Source: Rhodococcus jostii NBRC 16295
Lineage (GTDB): Bacteria; Actinomycetota; Actinomycetes; Mycobacteriales; Mycobacteriaceae
NCBI RefSeq assembly: GCF_001894825.1
Contig: NZ_BCWY01000017.1
Coordinates: forward strand, 62,001 to 126,000
Length of the DNA stretch: 64,000 nucleotides
Direction of reading: 5' to 3'
Positions 57,534-64,000 of the stretch are shown piece by piece. The notes under the pieces were generated by a model, which did no database searches, was not told the origin of the DNA, and was given only the letters and a program-made list of their open reading frames with translations. A program made the position numbers and the translations under genes. Position 1 is the first letter of the stretch; the number at the start of each line of letters is the position of its first letter.

Positions 57534-58181
57534 ATGAAAGATGCGGGCGAGGTCACCGAGGTCAAGGCAGCAACCAGCGAGGCAGACGAGTGGGATGCGC
57601 GCTACAGCGAGCGGGATCGGGTGTGGAGCGGAGAACCCAACGGCGCACTTGTCGACGAGATGACCGGCGCACGGCCGGGACGCGCCCTGGACGTCGGGTG
57701 CGGTGAAGGCGCCGACGCGCTCTGGCTCGCCCACCAGGGATGGACCGTGACCGCGCTGGACGTTTCTCGGGTCGCCCTCGACCGGGCCGGGGTCCACGCC
57801 GACGGGGAAGACGTGGACATCACCTGGGTGTTGAGCGGACTGCTCGATGCCGATGTGCCCGCCGGTGGTTTCGACCTGGTCTCAGCCCAGTACCCCGCCT
57901 TGCGCAGCACCGCCGACCGCGCCGCCGAACGTGCGCTGATCTCCGCGGTCGCACCGGGCGGCACGTTGCTGGTTGTGCACCACGACATGCGCGATGCCAG
58001 TGTGGCGCGCGAGCACGGCTTCGATCCCGATGACTGGGTCACACCCGGTGATGTGGCGGCGCTACTGGATCACAGCTGGCACATCGAAGTGAACGAGGTG
58101 CGGGAGCGTTCGATCAGTGGCGGCGCGGGTGCGCATCACACCCACGACGTGGTCCTGCGCGCACAAGCTGCCTTACCGTAG
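57534..58181 (+). CDS. Class I SAM-dependent methyltransferase
   Basis: A 215-residue methyltransferase. It starts with EWDARYSERDRVWSGEPNGALVDE, typical of the TehB/UbiE-like small methyltransferases. It has motif I LDVGCGEGADALWLA (residues 51-65), an acidic loop VTALDVSRVALDRA, and FDLVSAQYPAL as motif II. HDMRDASVAREHGFDPDDWV is the usual later insertion. It probably detoxifies a small molecule or oxyanion. ATG at 57534. Confidence 0.88.
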   Translation: MKDAGEVTEVKAATSEADEWDARYSERDRVWSGEPNGALVDEMTGARPGRALDVGCGEGADALWLAHQGWTVTALDVSRVALDRAGVHADGEDVDITWVLSGLLDADVPAGGFDLVSAQYPALRSTADRAAERALISAVAPGGTLLVVHHDMRDASVAREHGFDPDDWVTPGDVAALLDHSWHIEVNEVRERSISGGAGAHHTHDVVLRAQAALP

Positions 58182-58239
58182 TCCTCACCGAGGGTGATCA
58201 GCTGCGGACGTCGGGCGGCAATAGCACGGTGAGGAGAGT

Positions 58240-58572
58240 TCACCGGTCGGTGACCGATCCGCCGGCAGCACGCCAGTGGATGAGGCCGCCACTCATGTTG
58301 ACCGCGTCGAAGCCGTTCTCCACCAGCAGATTCGCAGCGCCGGCCGACCGGATACCACCGGTACAGAAGGTGATGAGCAGGCGGTCGTCGGGGAACTCCA
58401 GGCAGCGTTCGAGCAACACTTCGAGTGGTGCGTGCACGGCACCCGGGATGTGTACCCGGTTCCACTCGAACTGGCGGCGGACATCCACGACGAGCGCACC
58501 GCCTTCGACGAGGCGGACCGCGTCGGCGGCGGTGACCGCCGGTGGTCGTCGTAGATAGTGTCGGAGACTCAT
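58240..58572 (-). CDS. Rhodanese-domain protein
   Basis: A 110-residue single rhodanese domain. ALVVDVRRQFEWNRVHIPGAVH is the N-terminal CH2-type motif and ITFCTGGIRSAGAANLLVE holds the active-site cysteine loop (about residues 68-74). It should carry a persulfide. The start overlaps the stop of the DUF3817 gene by 4 nt. It is the last gene of a four-gene minus-strand operon led by a MarR regulator. Confidence 0.92.
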   Translation of the reverse strand: MSLRHYLRRPPAVTAADAVRLVEGGALVVDVRRQFEWNRVHIPGAVHAPLEVLLERCLEFPDDRLLITFCTGGIRSAGAANLLVENGFDAVNMSGGLIHWRAAGGSVTDR

Positions 58573-58835
58573 GCGCTGCGCGCCTCCTGTCGCAGGTTGA
58601 CCATCGTGAGGGGGCCGCTGAGCACGGGCACGAGCGCACCGACGCGGGTCCGCGTCGTCAGACCGCGACCGAGCAGCGCCGTGACGGCAACGGCCAGGTA
58701 GAGCGCACCGTGGACCGGACCGAGGACACCGGCGAGCGTGCCGTCGTGCACGGTGGCGAGGTTGATCAACAGCGCGAAGACGCTGACGGTCTCGAGTGCC
58801 GAGAGCGCGGCCATCGTGCGCAGCAACCCGTTCAT
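58569..58835 (-). CDS. DUF3817-like small membrane protein
   Basis: An 88-residue protein with three predicted spans (LETVSVFALLINLATV, LGPVHGALYLAVAVTALL, VGALVPVLSGPLTMVNL), matching the size and pattern of DUF3817. No reaction is known. ATG at 58835 overlaps the stop of the DUF2269 gene, and its own stop overlaps the rhodanese start, so the three are translated together. Confidence 0.8.
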   Translation of the reverse strand: MNGLLRTMAALSALETVSVFALLINLATVHDGTLAGVLGPVHGALYLAVAVTALLGRGLTTRTRVGALVPVLSGPLTMVNLRQEARSA

Positions 58836-59287
58836 GCGTAGCTCGATCCGGGCCGCACGATCATGAGCACGACAACGACCACCCACAGCACGTTGAACAG
58901 GCCGGTCACCATGCCGAGGCGCCGGAGCCGGGCACCGTCGTCGGGTGCAGTGAGCGCCTCCCCTTGGAGCGGGGCGATCTGCAGGGCGAGCAGTCCCCCG
59001 GCGACCGCGGTGAGCACCATCGCGACCACGACCCAGACCTCGGTCGTGCGGCCTTGGACAGAGGCGAGGACGAGGCCGACGACCGGGACCGCGATCGCCA
59101 GAAGGCCGTAGACGCGGGTGATGCGGTGCAGCACGCGGGCGGTGTCGATGCTCCGCTCGACCCGTTGCGGACCGCCTGCCGCGACGGTCATCGGCGCGTA
59201 CCGGGGAAACAGGCTCGTGGCCACCGCCACGGGCCCCACGAAGAGGATGCCCGCCACGACGTGGGCGGAGAGCAACAGCGATTCCAT
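58832..59287 (-). CDS. DUF2269-like membrane protein
   Basis: A 151-residue protein with four spans. The first carries ESLLLSAHVVAGILFVGPVAVATSLFPRY, shortened here, with the conserved His in AHVVAG. ITRVYGLLAIAVPVVGLVLASVQG, VVVAMVLTAVAGGLLALQIAPL and VTGLFNVLWVVVVVLMIVRPG follow. DUF2269 proteins are of unknown role. It lies 34 nt after the MarR gene and overlaps the DUF3817 gene by 4 nt. Confidence 0.82.
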   Translation of the reverse strand: MESLLLSAHVVAGILFVGPVAVATSLFPRYAPMTVAAGGPQRVERSIDTARVLHRITRVYGLLAIAVPVVGLVLASVQGRTTEVWVVVAMVLTAVAGGLLALQIAPLQGEALTAPDDGARLRRLGMVTGLFNVLWVVVVVLMIVRPGSSYA

Positions 59288-59321
59288 AACCTTCAGTCTA
59301 ACTGAAGGTTGGCCGGAAAGG

Positions 59322-59741
59322 TCAGTCGGTGGCCGACATCACCCGCAGCATGTGCGCCCGCAGCGCCTCGGTCAGCTCGGGGTGCTGGGCGGCGAACTCC
59401 GCGTCGAGGCGCCCCACCACCTCGGCGGCCCGAGCCAGCAGCGCCTCGCCCTCCGCCGTGATCCGCAGCGTGGATGCCGCCCCCGCGTGCGCCGTCGCGT
59501 CGTCGACGAACCCGGCCTCGACGAACACCGCGACCGCGGTGTGGGCGCTCTGCACAGTGATGCGCGAGCGCCGGGCGAGCTCACTGAACGAGATGCCCGG
59601 CCTTCCACGGACGTGTCCGAGCAACCCGTACTTGCGGGTGGTCAACCCGAGCGGCTTCAGCGCCTCGGTGAACGCGGCCTCCCACACTCGGCCCACCGTG
59701 AGCAACGTGACCGTGGGACTGAAGGGAGGCGGCTCAGACAT
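59322..59741 (-). CDS. MarR-family regulator
   Basis: A 139-residue MarR regulator. Winged HTH marks are TRKYGLLGHVRGRPGISFSELAR, then SRITVQSAHTAVAVFVEAGFV and the wing STLRITAEGEALL (residues 36-95). The C-terminal helix forms the dimer interface. It is the first gene of the MarR-DUF2269-DUF3817-rhodanese operon and probably controls it. It is divergent from yjbQ. Confidence 0.9.
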   Translation of the reverse strand: MSEPPPFSPTVTLLTVGRVWEAAFTEALKPLGLTTRKYGLLGHVRGRPGISFSELARRSRITVQSAHTAVAVFVEAGFVDDATAHAGAASTLRITAEGEALLARAAEVVGRLDAEFAAQHPELTEALRAHMLRVMSATD

Positions 59742-59788
59742 GGAAGCAGGCTACCCAGACCACACGACCGCGACATCGCGCTACCGTC

Positions 59789-60205
59789 ATGGCTATGTTC
59801 AGTGCCGAGATCGAGGTGCGCACCGGCGCCGAGCCGGTGGTGCACGACCTGACCCGTGATATCGAGAAGTTTCTCGCCGCCGCGAATGCCGGCGACGGGC
59901 TGCTACACGTGTGGGTGCCGCACGCCACCGCAGGATTGGTGGTTATCGAGACCGGGGCCGGGAGCGACGACGACCTTCTGCGCGCGATCGACGAAGTACT
60001 TCCGCGCGACAACCGGTGGACGCACCGCCACGGCAGCCACGGGCACGGCCGCGACCACGTTCTGCCGGCGTTCCTCCCGCCCTACGCGTCGGTGCCCGTC
60101 GTCGACGGGTCGCTCGTGACGGGTACGTGGCAGTCCGTGTGCTTGGTGGACACCAACATCGACAACCCCGTGCGGCGAGTCCGCTTCAGCTTCCTGGCCG
60201 GCTGA
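59789..60205 (+). CDS. YjbQ family protein (UPF0047)
   Basis: A 138-residue YjbQ protein. Conserved positions are VWVPHATAGLVVIETGAG (residues 41-58), DNRWTHRHGSHGHGRDHVLPAFLPP, shortened here, and GTWQSVCLVDTNIDNPVRRV at the end. Members can form thiamine phosphate in some assays; the true role is not clear. The ATG at 59789 or the in-frame ATG at 59795 could start it. Confidence 0.92.
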   Translation: MAMFSAEIEVRTGAEPVVHDLTRDIEKFLAAANAGDGLLHVWVPHATAGLVVIETGAGSDDDLLRAIDEVLPRDNRWTHRHGSHGHGRDHVLPAFLPPYASVPVVDGSLVTGTWQSVCLVDTNIDNPVRRVRFSFLAG

Positions 60206-60229
60206 GCCGACTCCTGCGACCGTATCCGG

Positions 60230-60880
60230 TCACGCGCGCGCGAGTCCCCTTGCCAGGGAATAGATTTCAGGCAGATTCGCATTCTCCTCGGTGGATGATC
60301 GATCCACCCACGTTTCCAACGCCGCCTGGAGCACGGCGACCGACACATCGACTGCCAGTCGAATCTGCAAGTCGGAGCACTCGACTGCCGAATCCGCGAA
60401 CCTCGTCGACACCACTTCGACCAGAGCCGCGGTCCTCGGGACACTCCCGCGCGCCAGCACGGCACGCAGCGCCGGCTCCTTCTTGACGAGCCGGTTCACC
60501 CGCAACAACCGCCGACAGGGTAGCGACGAACTGTCCGAGTACGCCGTCAGAGCATCAGCGAAGCAGGTCTCCAGCGAGAGTCGCGGTGAGACGTCCGAGT
60601 CGAGCTGGTCGAGACCCGCAGCCAAGCCCGCCTCGAACGCCCAGTGATCCCGGAGCGCGGCCTCTTCCTTCGTAGCGAAGTATCGGAAGAAGGTTCGCTG
60701 AGATACTCCCGCCTCCTGCGCGATCTCACCGACGGTGGTGGACTCGACACCCTTGCGCTCGAACAGGGTCAGCGCGGTCTCGCTGATCTCCACGTTCGTC
60801 TGCTCGCGTCGGCGCTCCCGCAACCCCACAGGACCGGCGGGCAGGTCAGGCGACACGGGGAACACTTCGAGTCTGGTCAT
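60230..60880 (-). CDS. TetR-family regulator
   Basis: A 216-residue TetR regulator. The HTH is at residues 28-70: ETALTLFERKGVESTTVGEI, then GVSQRTFFRYFATKEEAALRD. The C-terminal domain is of the MftR-like type (RLLRVNRLVKKEPALRAVLARG). No operator palindrome was recognised upstream. It is divergent from the CarD paralogue, across 110 nt; no obvious target gene is adjacent. Confidence 0.9.
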   Translation of the reverse strand: MTRLEVFPVSPDLPAGPVGLRERRREQTNVEISETALTLFERKGVESTTVGEIAQEAGVSQRTFFRYFATKEEAALRDHWAFEAGLAAGLDQLDSDVSPRLSLETCFADALTAYSDSSSLPCRRLLRVNRLVKKEPALRAVLARGSVPRTAALVEVVSTRFADSAVECSDLQIRLAVDVSVAVLQAALETWVDRSSTEENANLPEIYSLARGLARA

Positions 60881-60940
60881 CTACGGCCTTCACAATCGGT
60901 AGGAGCACCCCTCGGTCGATCGTTCCCATCTGGTCATTCG

Positions 60941-60968
60941 TTGTCAACATGGCAGCGTGTGTCATAAT
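60941..60968 (+). promoter_or_regulatory. Likely promoter of the CarD-like gene
   Basis: TTGTCA (60941-60946) and CATAAT (60963-60968) are separated by 16 nt and lie 22 nt before the start codon. They are near-consensus for the main sigma factor and stand out in this GC-rich sequence. Confidence 0.6.
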
Positions 60969-60990
60969 GTAGGCGAAGGGTAGGTAATCA

Positions 60991-61506
60991 ATGAATCTCA
61001 ATATCGGTGATATTTTCCTGTACCCGCACCATGGATCTGTGACAGTCACCAAGCTCACGACCCGGATGTTCAACGATCTACCCACCGCTTACGTACAGTT
61101 CGAAGTCGCTCAGAACGGGCTGTCCATCGAGATCCCCGTAGCGAAAGCTGAAGCCATCGGCGTGCGGAACGCAATCGGCAACGACGAAGTCGAGCAGGTC
61201 TTCGACATCTTGCGCGGACCGACGGTCGACGACCCGACCAACTGGTCCAGGCGATTCAAAGCCAACCAGGAAAAGCTGACCGTCGGCGGAATCTTCACTG
61301 TCAGCGAGGTCATCCGCGATCTGATGACGCGTTCGCAGGCCAAGCCGCTGTCGGCCGGTGAAAAGCGGCAACTCGAGCACGCCATGCAGCTCGTCATTTC
61401 CGAACTCGTCCTCGCAATGAAGTCCGACCCCGACGAGACTCGGCGTCGCATCGAAGCGATCTACGAATCCGCCACCGCCTCTACCGCGGCGGTTGTCTCA
61501 GTCTGA
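60991..61506 (+). CDS. CarD-family transcription regulator (paralogue)
   Basis: A 171-residue CarD/CdnL-type protein. The N-terminal RNA-polymerase-interaction domain starts NIGDIFLYPHHGSVTVTKL. The helical DNA-binding part contains NWSRRFKANQEKL, FTVSEVIRDLMTRSQAKPLSAGEKR, shortened here, and ERHM-like QLVISELVLAMKSDP. CarD stabilises open promoter complexes, and actinobacteria often have one essential CarD. This copy lies beside a TetR gene and not ispD, so it is probably a second, accessory paralogue. A strong hairpin follows. Confidence 0.9.
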   Translation: MNLNIGDIFLYPHHGSVTVTKLTTRMFNDLPTAYVQFEVAQNGLSIEIPVAKAEAIGVRNAIGNDEVEQVFDILRGPTVDDPTNWSRRFKANQEKLTVGGIFTVSEVIRDLMTRSQAKPLSAGEKRQLEHAMQLVISELVLAMKSDPDETRRRIEAIYESATASTAAVVSV

Positions 61507-61516
61507 CGACACGATC

Positions 61517-61550
61517 GGCAGCAGCCCGGACGAGAGTCCGGGCTGCTGCC
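61517..61550 (+). terminator. 15-bp-stem terminator after the CarD-like gene
   Basis: GGCAGCAGCCCGGAC at 61517-61531 pairs perfectly with GTCCGGGCTGCTGCC at 61536-61550 across a GAGA loop, 10 nt after the stop. It also separates the gene from the convergent glycine-rich gene. Confidence 0.85.
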
Positions 61551-61580
61551 GTTGTCGTTGGTCGCTTTGCGGGCAGGAGT

Positions 61581-62471
61581 TCAGCTGCTGCCGAACAGGT
61601 TTCCGAGCGAACCCGTTCCCGACCCCGCCCCGTAGGTGATGACCACCGACGAAACAGCGTCCGCCCCAGCGACGCTGAAGGTTCCACCGGGAGCGTAGGA
61701 CGATCCTCCGCCGCCTCCGCCGCCACCGAGGTTCTCGGTGCCGCCTCCCCCGCCGAACCAGCCGCCGCCACCACCGCCGCCCGTGACTGCACCGGCACCT
61801 CCGACGCCGGCTTCGCCCGGCGAACCGTGCGGGTCGCTGCCACCGTTGCCCCCGGGACCACCAACCGTGTCCGTGGCGCCACCGCCACCGCCTCCCCCGC
61901 CACCGGCTTGACCGACAGCCCCCATCAGGTTGTTGCCTGCCCCACCGATGTAGGTGTCGCCCGCACCGCCTCCGCCCGAGGCGACTATCTTGCGATCCGC
62001 CAGCTCACCCGTCCCCGTCCGAACGTCGGACGCGCCGCCTCCGCCGCTCGCTCCGGTGCCGCCGCCTCCGCCGCCGTTGTATCCGGCCTCGCCGTCGCCG
62101 TCACCACCGTTGCCGCCCACCTGAATGTAGAGCGCGTCACCCGCGGCGACGGTGAGCTGTCCGGTTGCGACTGCCGCGAGGCCGCCCAGAATTGCGCCAT
62201 TGCTTCCGGTGCTGTTGCCACCACGTCCGCCCGTTGCCGTCACTGCCAGACTGGTGATGCCCTCGGGAACCGTGAACGATTGCGCATTGCCGGTGAACGT
62301 GAATGTGCAGGTCACCTGGGTGCCTGCACCCTGCATACAACCGGCAGGCAATGCTGCCGGCGCGGCGGCGGCAACGCTGGGGGCGAGTAGCCCCGAGGCG
62401 CCGATAACGGCGAGGCCACACATTCCGGTCGTGTACCACCGGCGGCGTGATCGAACGAGGTTTGTGGTCAA
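61581..62471 (-). CDS. Secreted glycine-rich repeat protein
   Basis: A 296-residue exported protein. A signal peptide with twin arginines (VRSRRRWYTTGMCGLAVIG, then LLAPSVAAAAPA) is followed by a short beta domain (CTFTFTGNAQSFTVPEGI). About 170 residues of glycine-rich repeats such as GGGGGGTGASGGGG and GGPGGNGGSDPHG follow, and the end is VVITYGAGSGTGSLG. It resembles the glycine-rich phage-tail or cell-surface beta domains. The start is taken as TTG 62471 because AGGAG lies 6 nt upstream and the signal peptide begins there. Longer in-frame starts would spoil the signal. Confidence 0.75.
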   Translation of the reverse strand: MTTNLVRSRRRWYTTGMCGLAVIGASGLLAPSVAAAAPAALPAGCMQGAGTQVTCTFTFTGNAQSFTVPEGITSLAVTATGGRGGNSTGSNGAILGGLAAVATGQLTVAAGDALYIQVGGNGGDGDGEAGYNGGGGGGTGASGGGGASDVRTGTGELADRKIVASGGGGAGDTYIGGAGNNLMGAVGQAGGGGGGGGGATDTVGGPGGNGGSDPHGSPGEAGVGGAGAVTGGGGGGGWFGGGGGTENLGGGGGGGGSSYAPGGTFSVAGADAVSSVVITYGAGSGTGSLGNLFGSS

Positions 62472-62705
62472 AGCAGTCTCCTGTCGCAATGCGAGCATTG
62501 TGAAAGCTGGTCCGACGGCAGCATTCCACAGCGGCCGGCTTCCAGTGGCAGTTCCGATCTCCCCGGCCTTCAACTTCGCCTAAATCGCCTGGTCACGGTG
62601 TGCGTAGTTCCGCTAATCGGGACCCGCGTTATCGCATTTCGCAGTGAGAGGTCACTATGAAGGTAAGTAGAACTAATTTGTTCCTCTAGGCAACGAGGTA
62701 TGCAT

Positions 62706-63704
62706 ATGAACGACGCGGCGCCCATCGGTGACGGGATCTTCCAGATTCCGGTCCCGATCACGGACAATCCCCTCGGTCACACACTCGTGTACGCGATGGA
62801 ATCCCCGAACGGGCTGATCCTCGTCGACGCCGGCTGGGACGACGACAACGCCTGGAACGGCCTCACCTCCGGACTCGAGGCGATCGGGCACTCGGTGAAG
62901 GATGTGGAGGGCGTCGTCCTCACCCACTTCCACCCCGACCACACGGGTCTGTGCGGGCGCGTCCGGGAGGCGTCCGGTGCGTGGATCGCGATGCACGAAT
63001 CCGATCACGAGATGTTCGAGCACATGTCGACCGGCCACGGCCCCGAGTGGTTGGACTTCCAGAAGGCCAACATGACGCGCGCCGGCGCCGCCCCGGCAGA
63101 TCTCGAGGCATTCGAGAAGGCTACGAGCGGGAAGCCTCCAACTGGTCCCGAGTCGGCCCCCGACCGTGTTCTCGTCGACGACGAACTCATCGCGCTTGCC
63201 GGTCGTAACCTGCGCGCCGTCTACACCCCGGGCCACACCCCCGGCCACGTCTGCTTCTACCTGGAAGGCGCCGACGTGATGTTCACCGGCGACCACGTCC
63301 TGCAGAAGACGACGCCGCACGTCGGCAACTTCGTCTACCCGCTCGAGGAGCGCGACGGCCTGGCGGAGTTCATGGACTCGCTGCGCCGCGTACAGACCAT
63401 GGACATCACCCGGGGACTCGGCGCCCACGGCATCCCCATCGACGACGTCGCAGGCCGCGCCGGTGAACTGATCGAGCACCACGAAGAGCGACTCGACCAC
63501 CTGTACAAGGCTTTCGGCGACGACAAGATCACCGTGTGGCAGGTCGCCGAGCGCATGAAGTGGTACAAGCCGTGGGCAGACATCTCCCCCATGGGCAAGG
63601 GCATGGCACTGTCCGAGGCGGCGGCCCACCTGCGGCACCTCGTCGCCCGCGACCTCGTCGCCCAGGTTCCGGACAGCGAGCCCGCCGTCTTCGCCCGCCG
63701 CTGA
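62706..63704 (+). CDS. MBL-fold metallo-hydrolase
   Basis: A 332-residue metallo-beta-lactamase-fold hydrolase. Metal ligands are VVLTHFHPDHTGLCG (HxHxDH, about residues 75-85), YTPGHTPGHVCF and MFTGDHVLQ, with a later His in GAHGIPI. A C-terminal winged-helix-like region (KITVWQVAERMKWYKP) is typical of the subgroup that includes LACTB2-like hydrolases. Substrate is unknown. GAGG is 7 nt before the ATG at 62706; ATG at 62700 is too close to it. Confidence 0.9.
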   Translation: MNDAAPIGDGIFQIPVPITDNPLGHTLVYAMESPNGLILVDAGWDDDNAWNGLTSGLEAIGHSVKDVEGVVLTHFHPDHTGLCGRVREASGAWIAMHESDHEMFEHMSTGHGPEWLDFQKANMTRAGAAPADLEAFEKATSGKPPTGPESAPDRVLVDDELIALAGRNLRAVYTPGHTPGHVCFYLEGADVMFTGDHVLQKTTPHVGNFVYPLEERDGLAEFMDSLRRVQTMDITRGLGAHGIPIDDVAGRAGELIEHHEERLDHLYKAFGDDKITVWQVAERMKWYKPWADISPMGKGMALSEAAAHLRHLVARDLVAQVPDSEPAVFARR

Positions 63705-63705
63705 C

Positions 63706-63749
63706 ACGTGAGCGGCAAAGCGTGCCCGAGCACACTTTGCCACTCACGT
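63706..63749. terminator. Hairpin terminator between MBL and dinB genes
   Basis: Arms of 20 nt (63706-63725 and 63730-63749) pair with two mismatches across a CCGA loop. It starts right after the MBL-fold stop and overlaps the dinB stop codon on the other strand, so it can end both transcripts. Confidence 0.75.
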
Positions 63750-64000
63750 AGGAGGGGTCATCTCCAGCCGCACGCCGAGAAGTCGCACTTCCCGCTCGTG
63801 GTCGAGCCGATCGACCAATGCTGCTGCCGCGTCGCCGATCACGTCCGGATCGAACGTCGGCTCGGGCAGCGGCTTGCTCGTCGTGTGCGTATCGAACGGC
63901 GCATAGCGCACCTTCAACGCCACTCGCACCGCCGGACGGTTCTCCGCGAGAATGTCCTCCCTCACGCGCGCGGCCAGGCGTCGGATCTCCTCGGTGACGG
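63744..64000 (-). CDS. dinB: DNA polymerase IV, C-terminal part
   Basis: The last 85 codons of a Y-family polymerase running off the right edge. EEIRRLAARVREDI, then RPAVRVALKVRYAPFDTHTTS and LVDRLDHEREVRLLGVRLEM match the little-finger domain of DinB (R-V-x-L-K-x-R and the VRLLGV motif). The protein would copy damaged DNA. The catalytic palm lies outside the window, so nothing can be said on activity. Confidence 0.88.
   Translation of the reverse strand, partial: VTEEIRRLAARVREDILAENRPAVRVALKVRYAPFDTHTTSKPLPEPTFDPDVIGDAAAALVDRLDHEREVRLLGVRLEMTPPT

Overview
The window is high-GC actinobacterial chromosome, most likely Rhodococcus (opacus/jostii/wratislaviensis type). This is inferred from GC-rich codon use, frequent GTG starts, and gene families typical of mycolic-acid actinobacteria: LigB-type ATP-dependent ligase, Stealth glycan phosphotransferase, DUF5709 and DUF4193 proteins, a Rv0805-like phosphodiesterase, monomeric isocitrate dehydrogenase and a CarD paralogue. 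No rRNA or tRNA gene and no CRISPR array was seen. No species call can be made without a search.

Region 1 (1-26100) is mostly intact chromosome. It begins with oxidoreductases, a DUF427 protein, ligB, an SDR enzyme and an MddA-like methyltransferase. A SWIM/SNF2 helicase and a DUF2786 protein then lead, on the same strand, into a complete four-gene Wadjet (JetABCD/MksFEBG-type) plasmid-defence operon at 12222-18752. Its genes overlap by 4 nt and all key motifs are present. After it come a hotdog-like protein, a DUF5709 protein, a Stealth protein, ppk2, a phosphodiesterase, an SPFH/NfeD pair and a HugZ-like protein.

Region 2 (26100-39280) is a worn accessory island. It holds gene and IS110 relics, a TIR gene broken by one base, an intact MazG-like gene, and a DUF2075 nuclease-helicase gene. 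The DUF2075 gene is split by 2.5 kb of nested insertion sequences (an intact IS630-family copy, a truncated IS701-family copy and the tail of a second IS630 copy) and also carries two frameshifts. A TnpB-like RuvC nuclease without a TnpA partner follows, then two convergent HNH endonuclease genes sharing a 13-bp-stem terminator. Removing bases 29942-32454 rejoins the DUF2075 reading frame exactly at a TA dinucleotide.

Region 3 (39283-42823) carries a CoA-binding protein, a TerD protein and, convergent to it, a large fusion of a TerD domain to a PD-(D/E)XK nuclease-like core.

Region 4 (43331-53729) looks like an aromatic-acid module. A nitroreductase and a DUF4863 lyase form a likely PnbA/PnbB pair turning 4-nitrobenzoate into protocatechuate through 4-hydroxylaminobenzoate. 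With them are an AAHS-type transporter, a second MFS transporter, a DoxX protein, an alpha/beta hydrolase and a TetR regulator. Four copies of one palindrome (GTTACA-N9-TGTAAC or near matches) lie at the cluster's promoters, including that of the TetR gene, which defines a probable local regulon. Next to it sit an AhpD-like protein, a cyanamide-hydratase-like HD protein and a DJ-1/AraC regulator.

Region 5 (53781-64000) is housekeeping chromosome: isocitrate dehydrogenase, a DUF4193 protein, a methyltransferase, a MarR-DUF2269-DUF3817-rhodanese operon, YjbQ, TetR, a CarD paralogue, a glycine-rich secreted protein, an MBL-fold hydrolase and the 3' end of dinB. Long perfect hairpins mark several gene ends.
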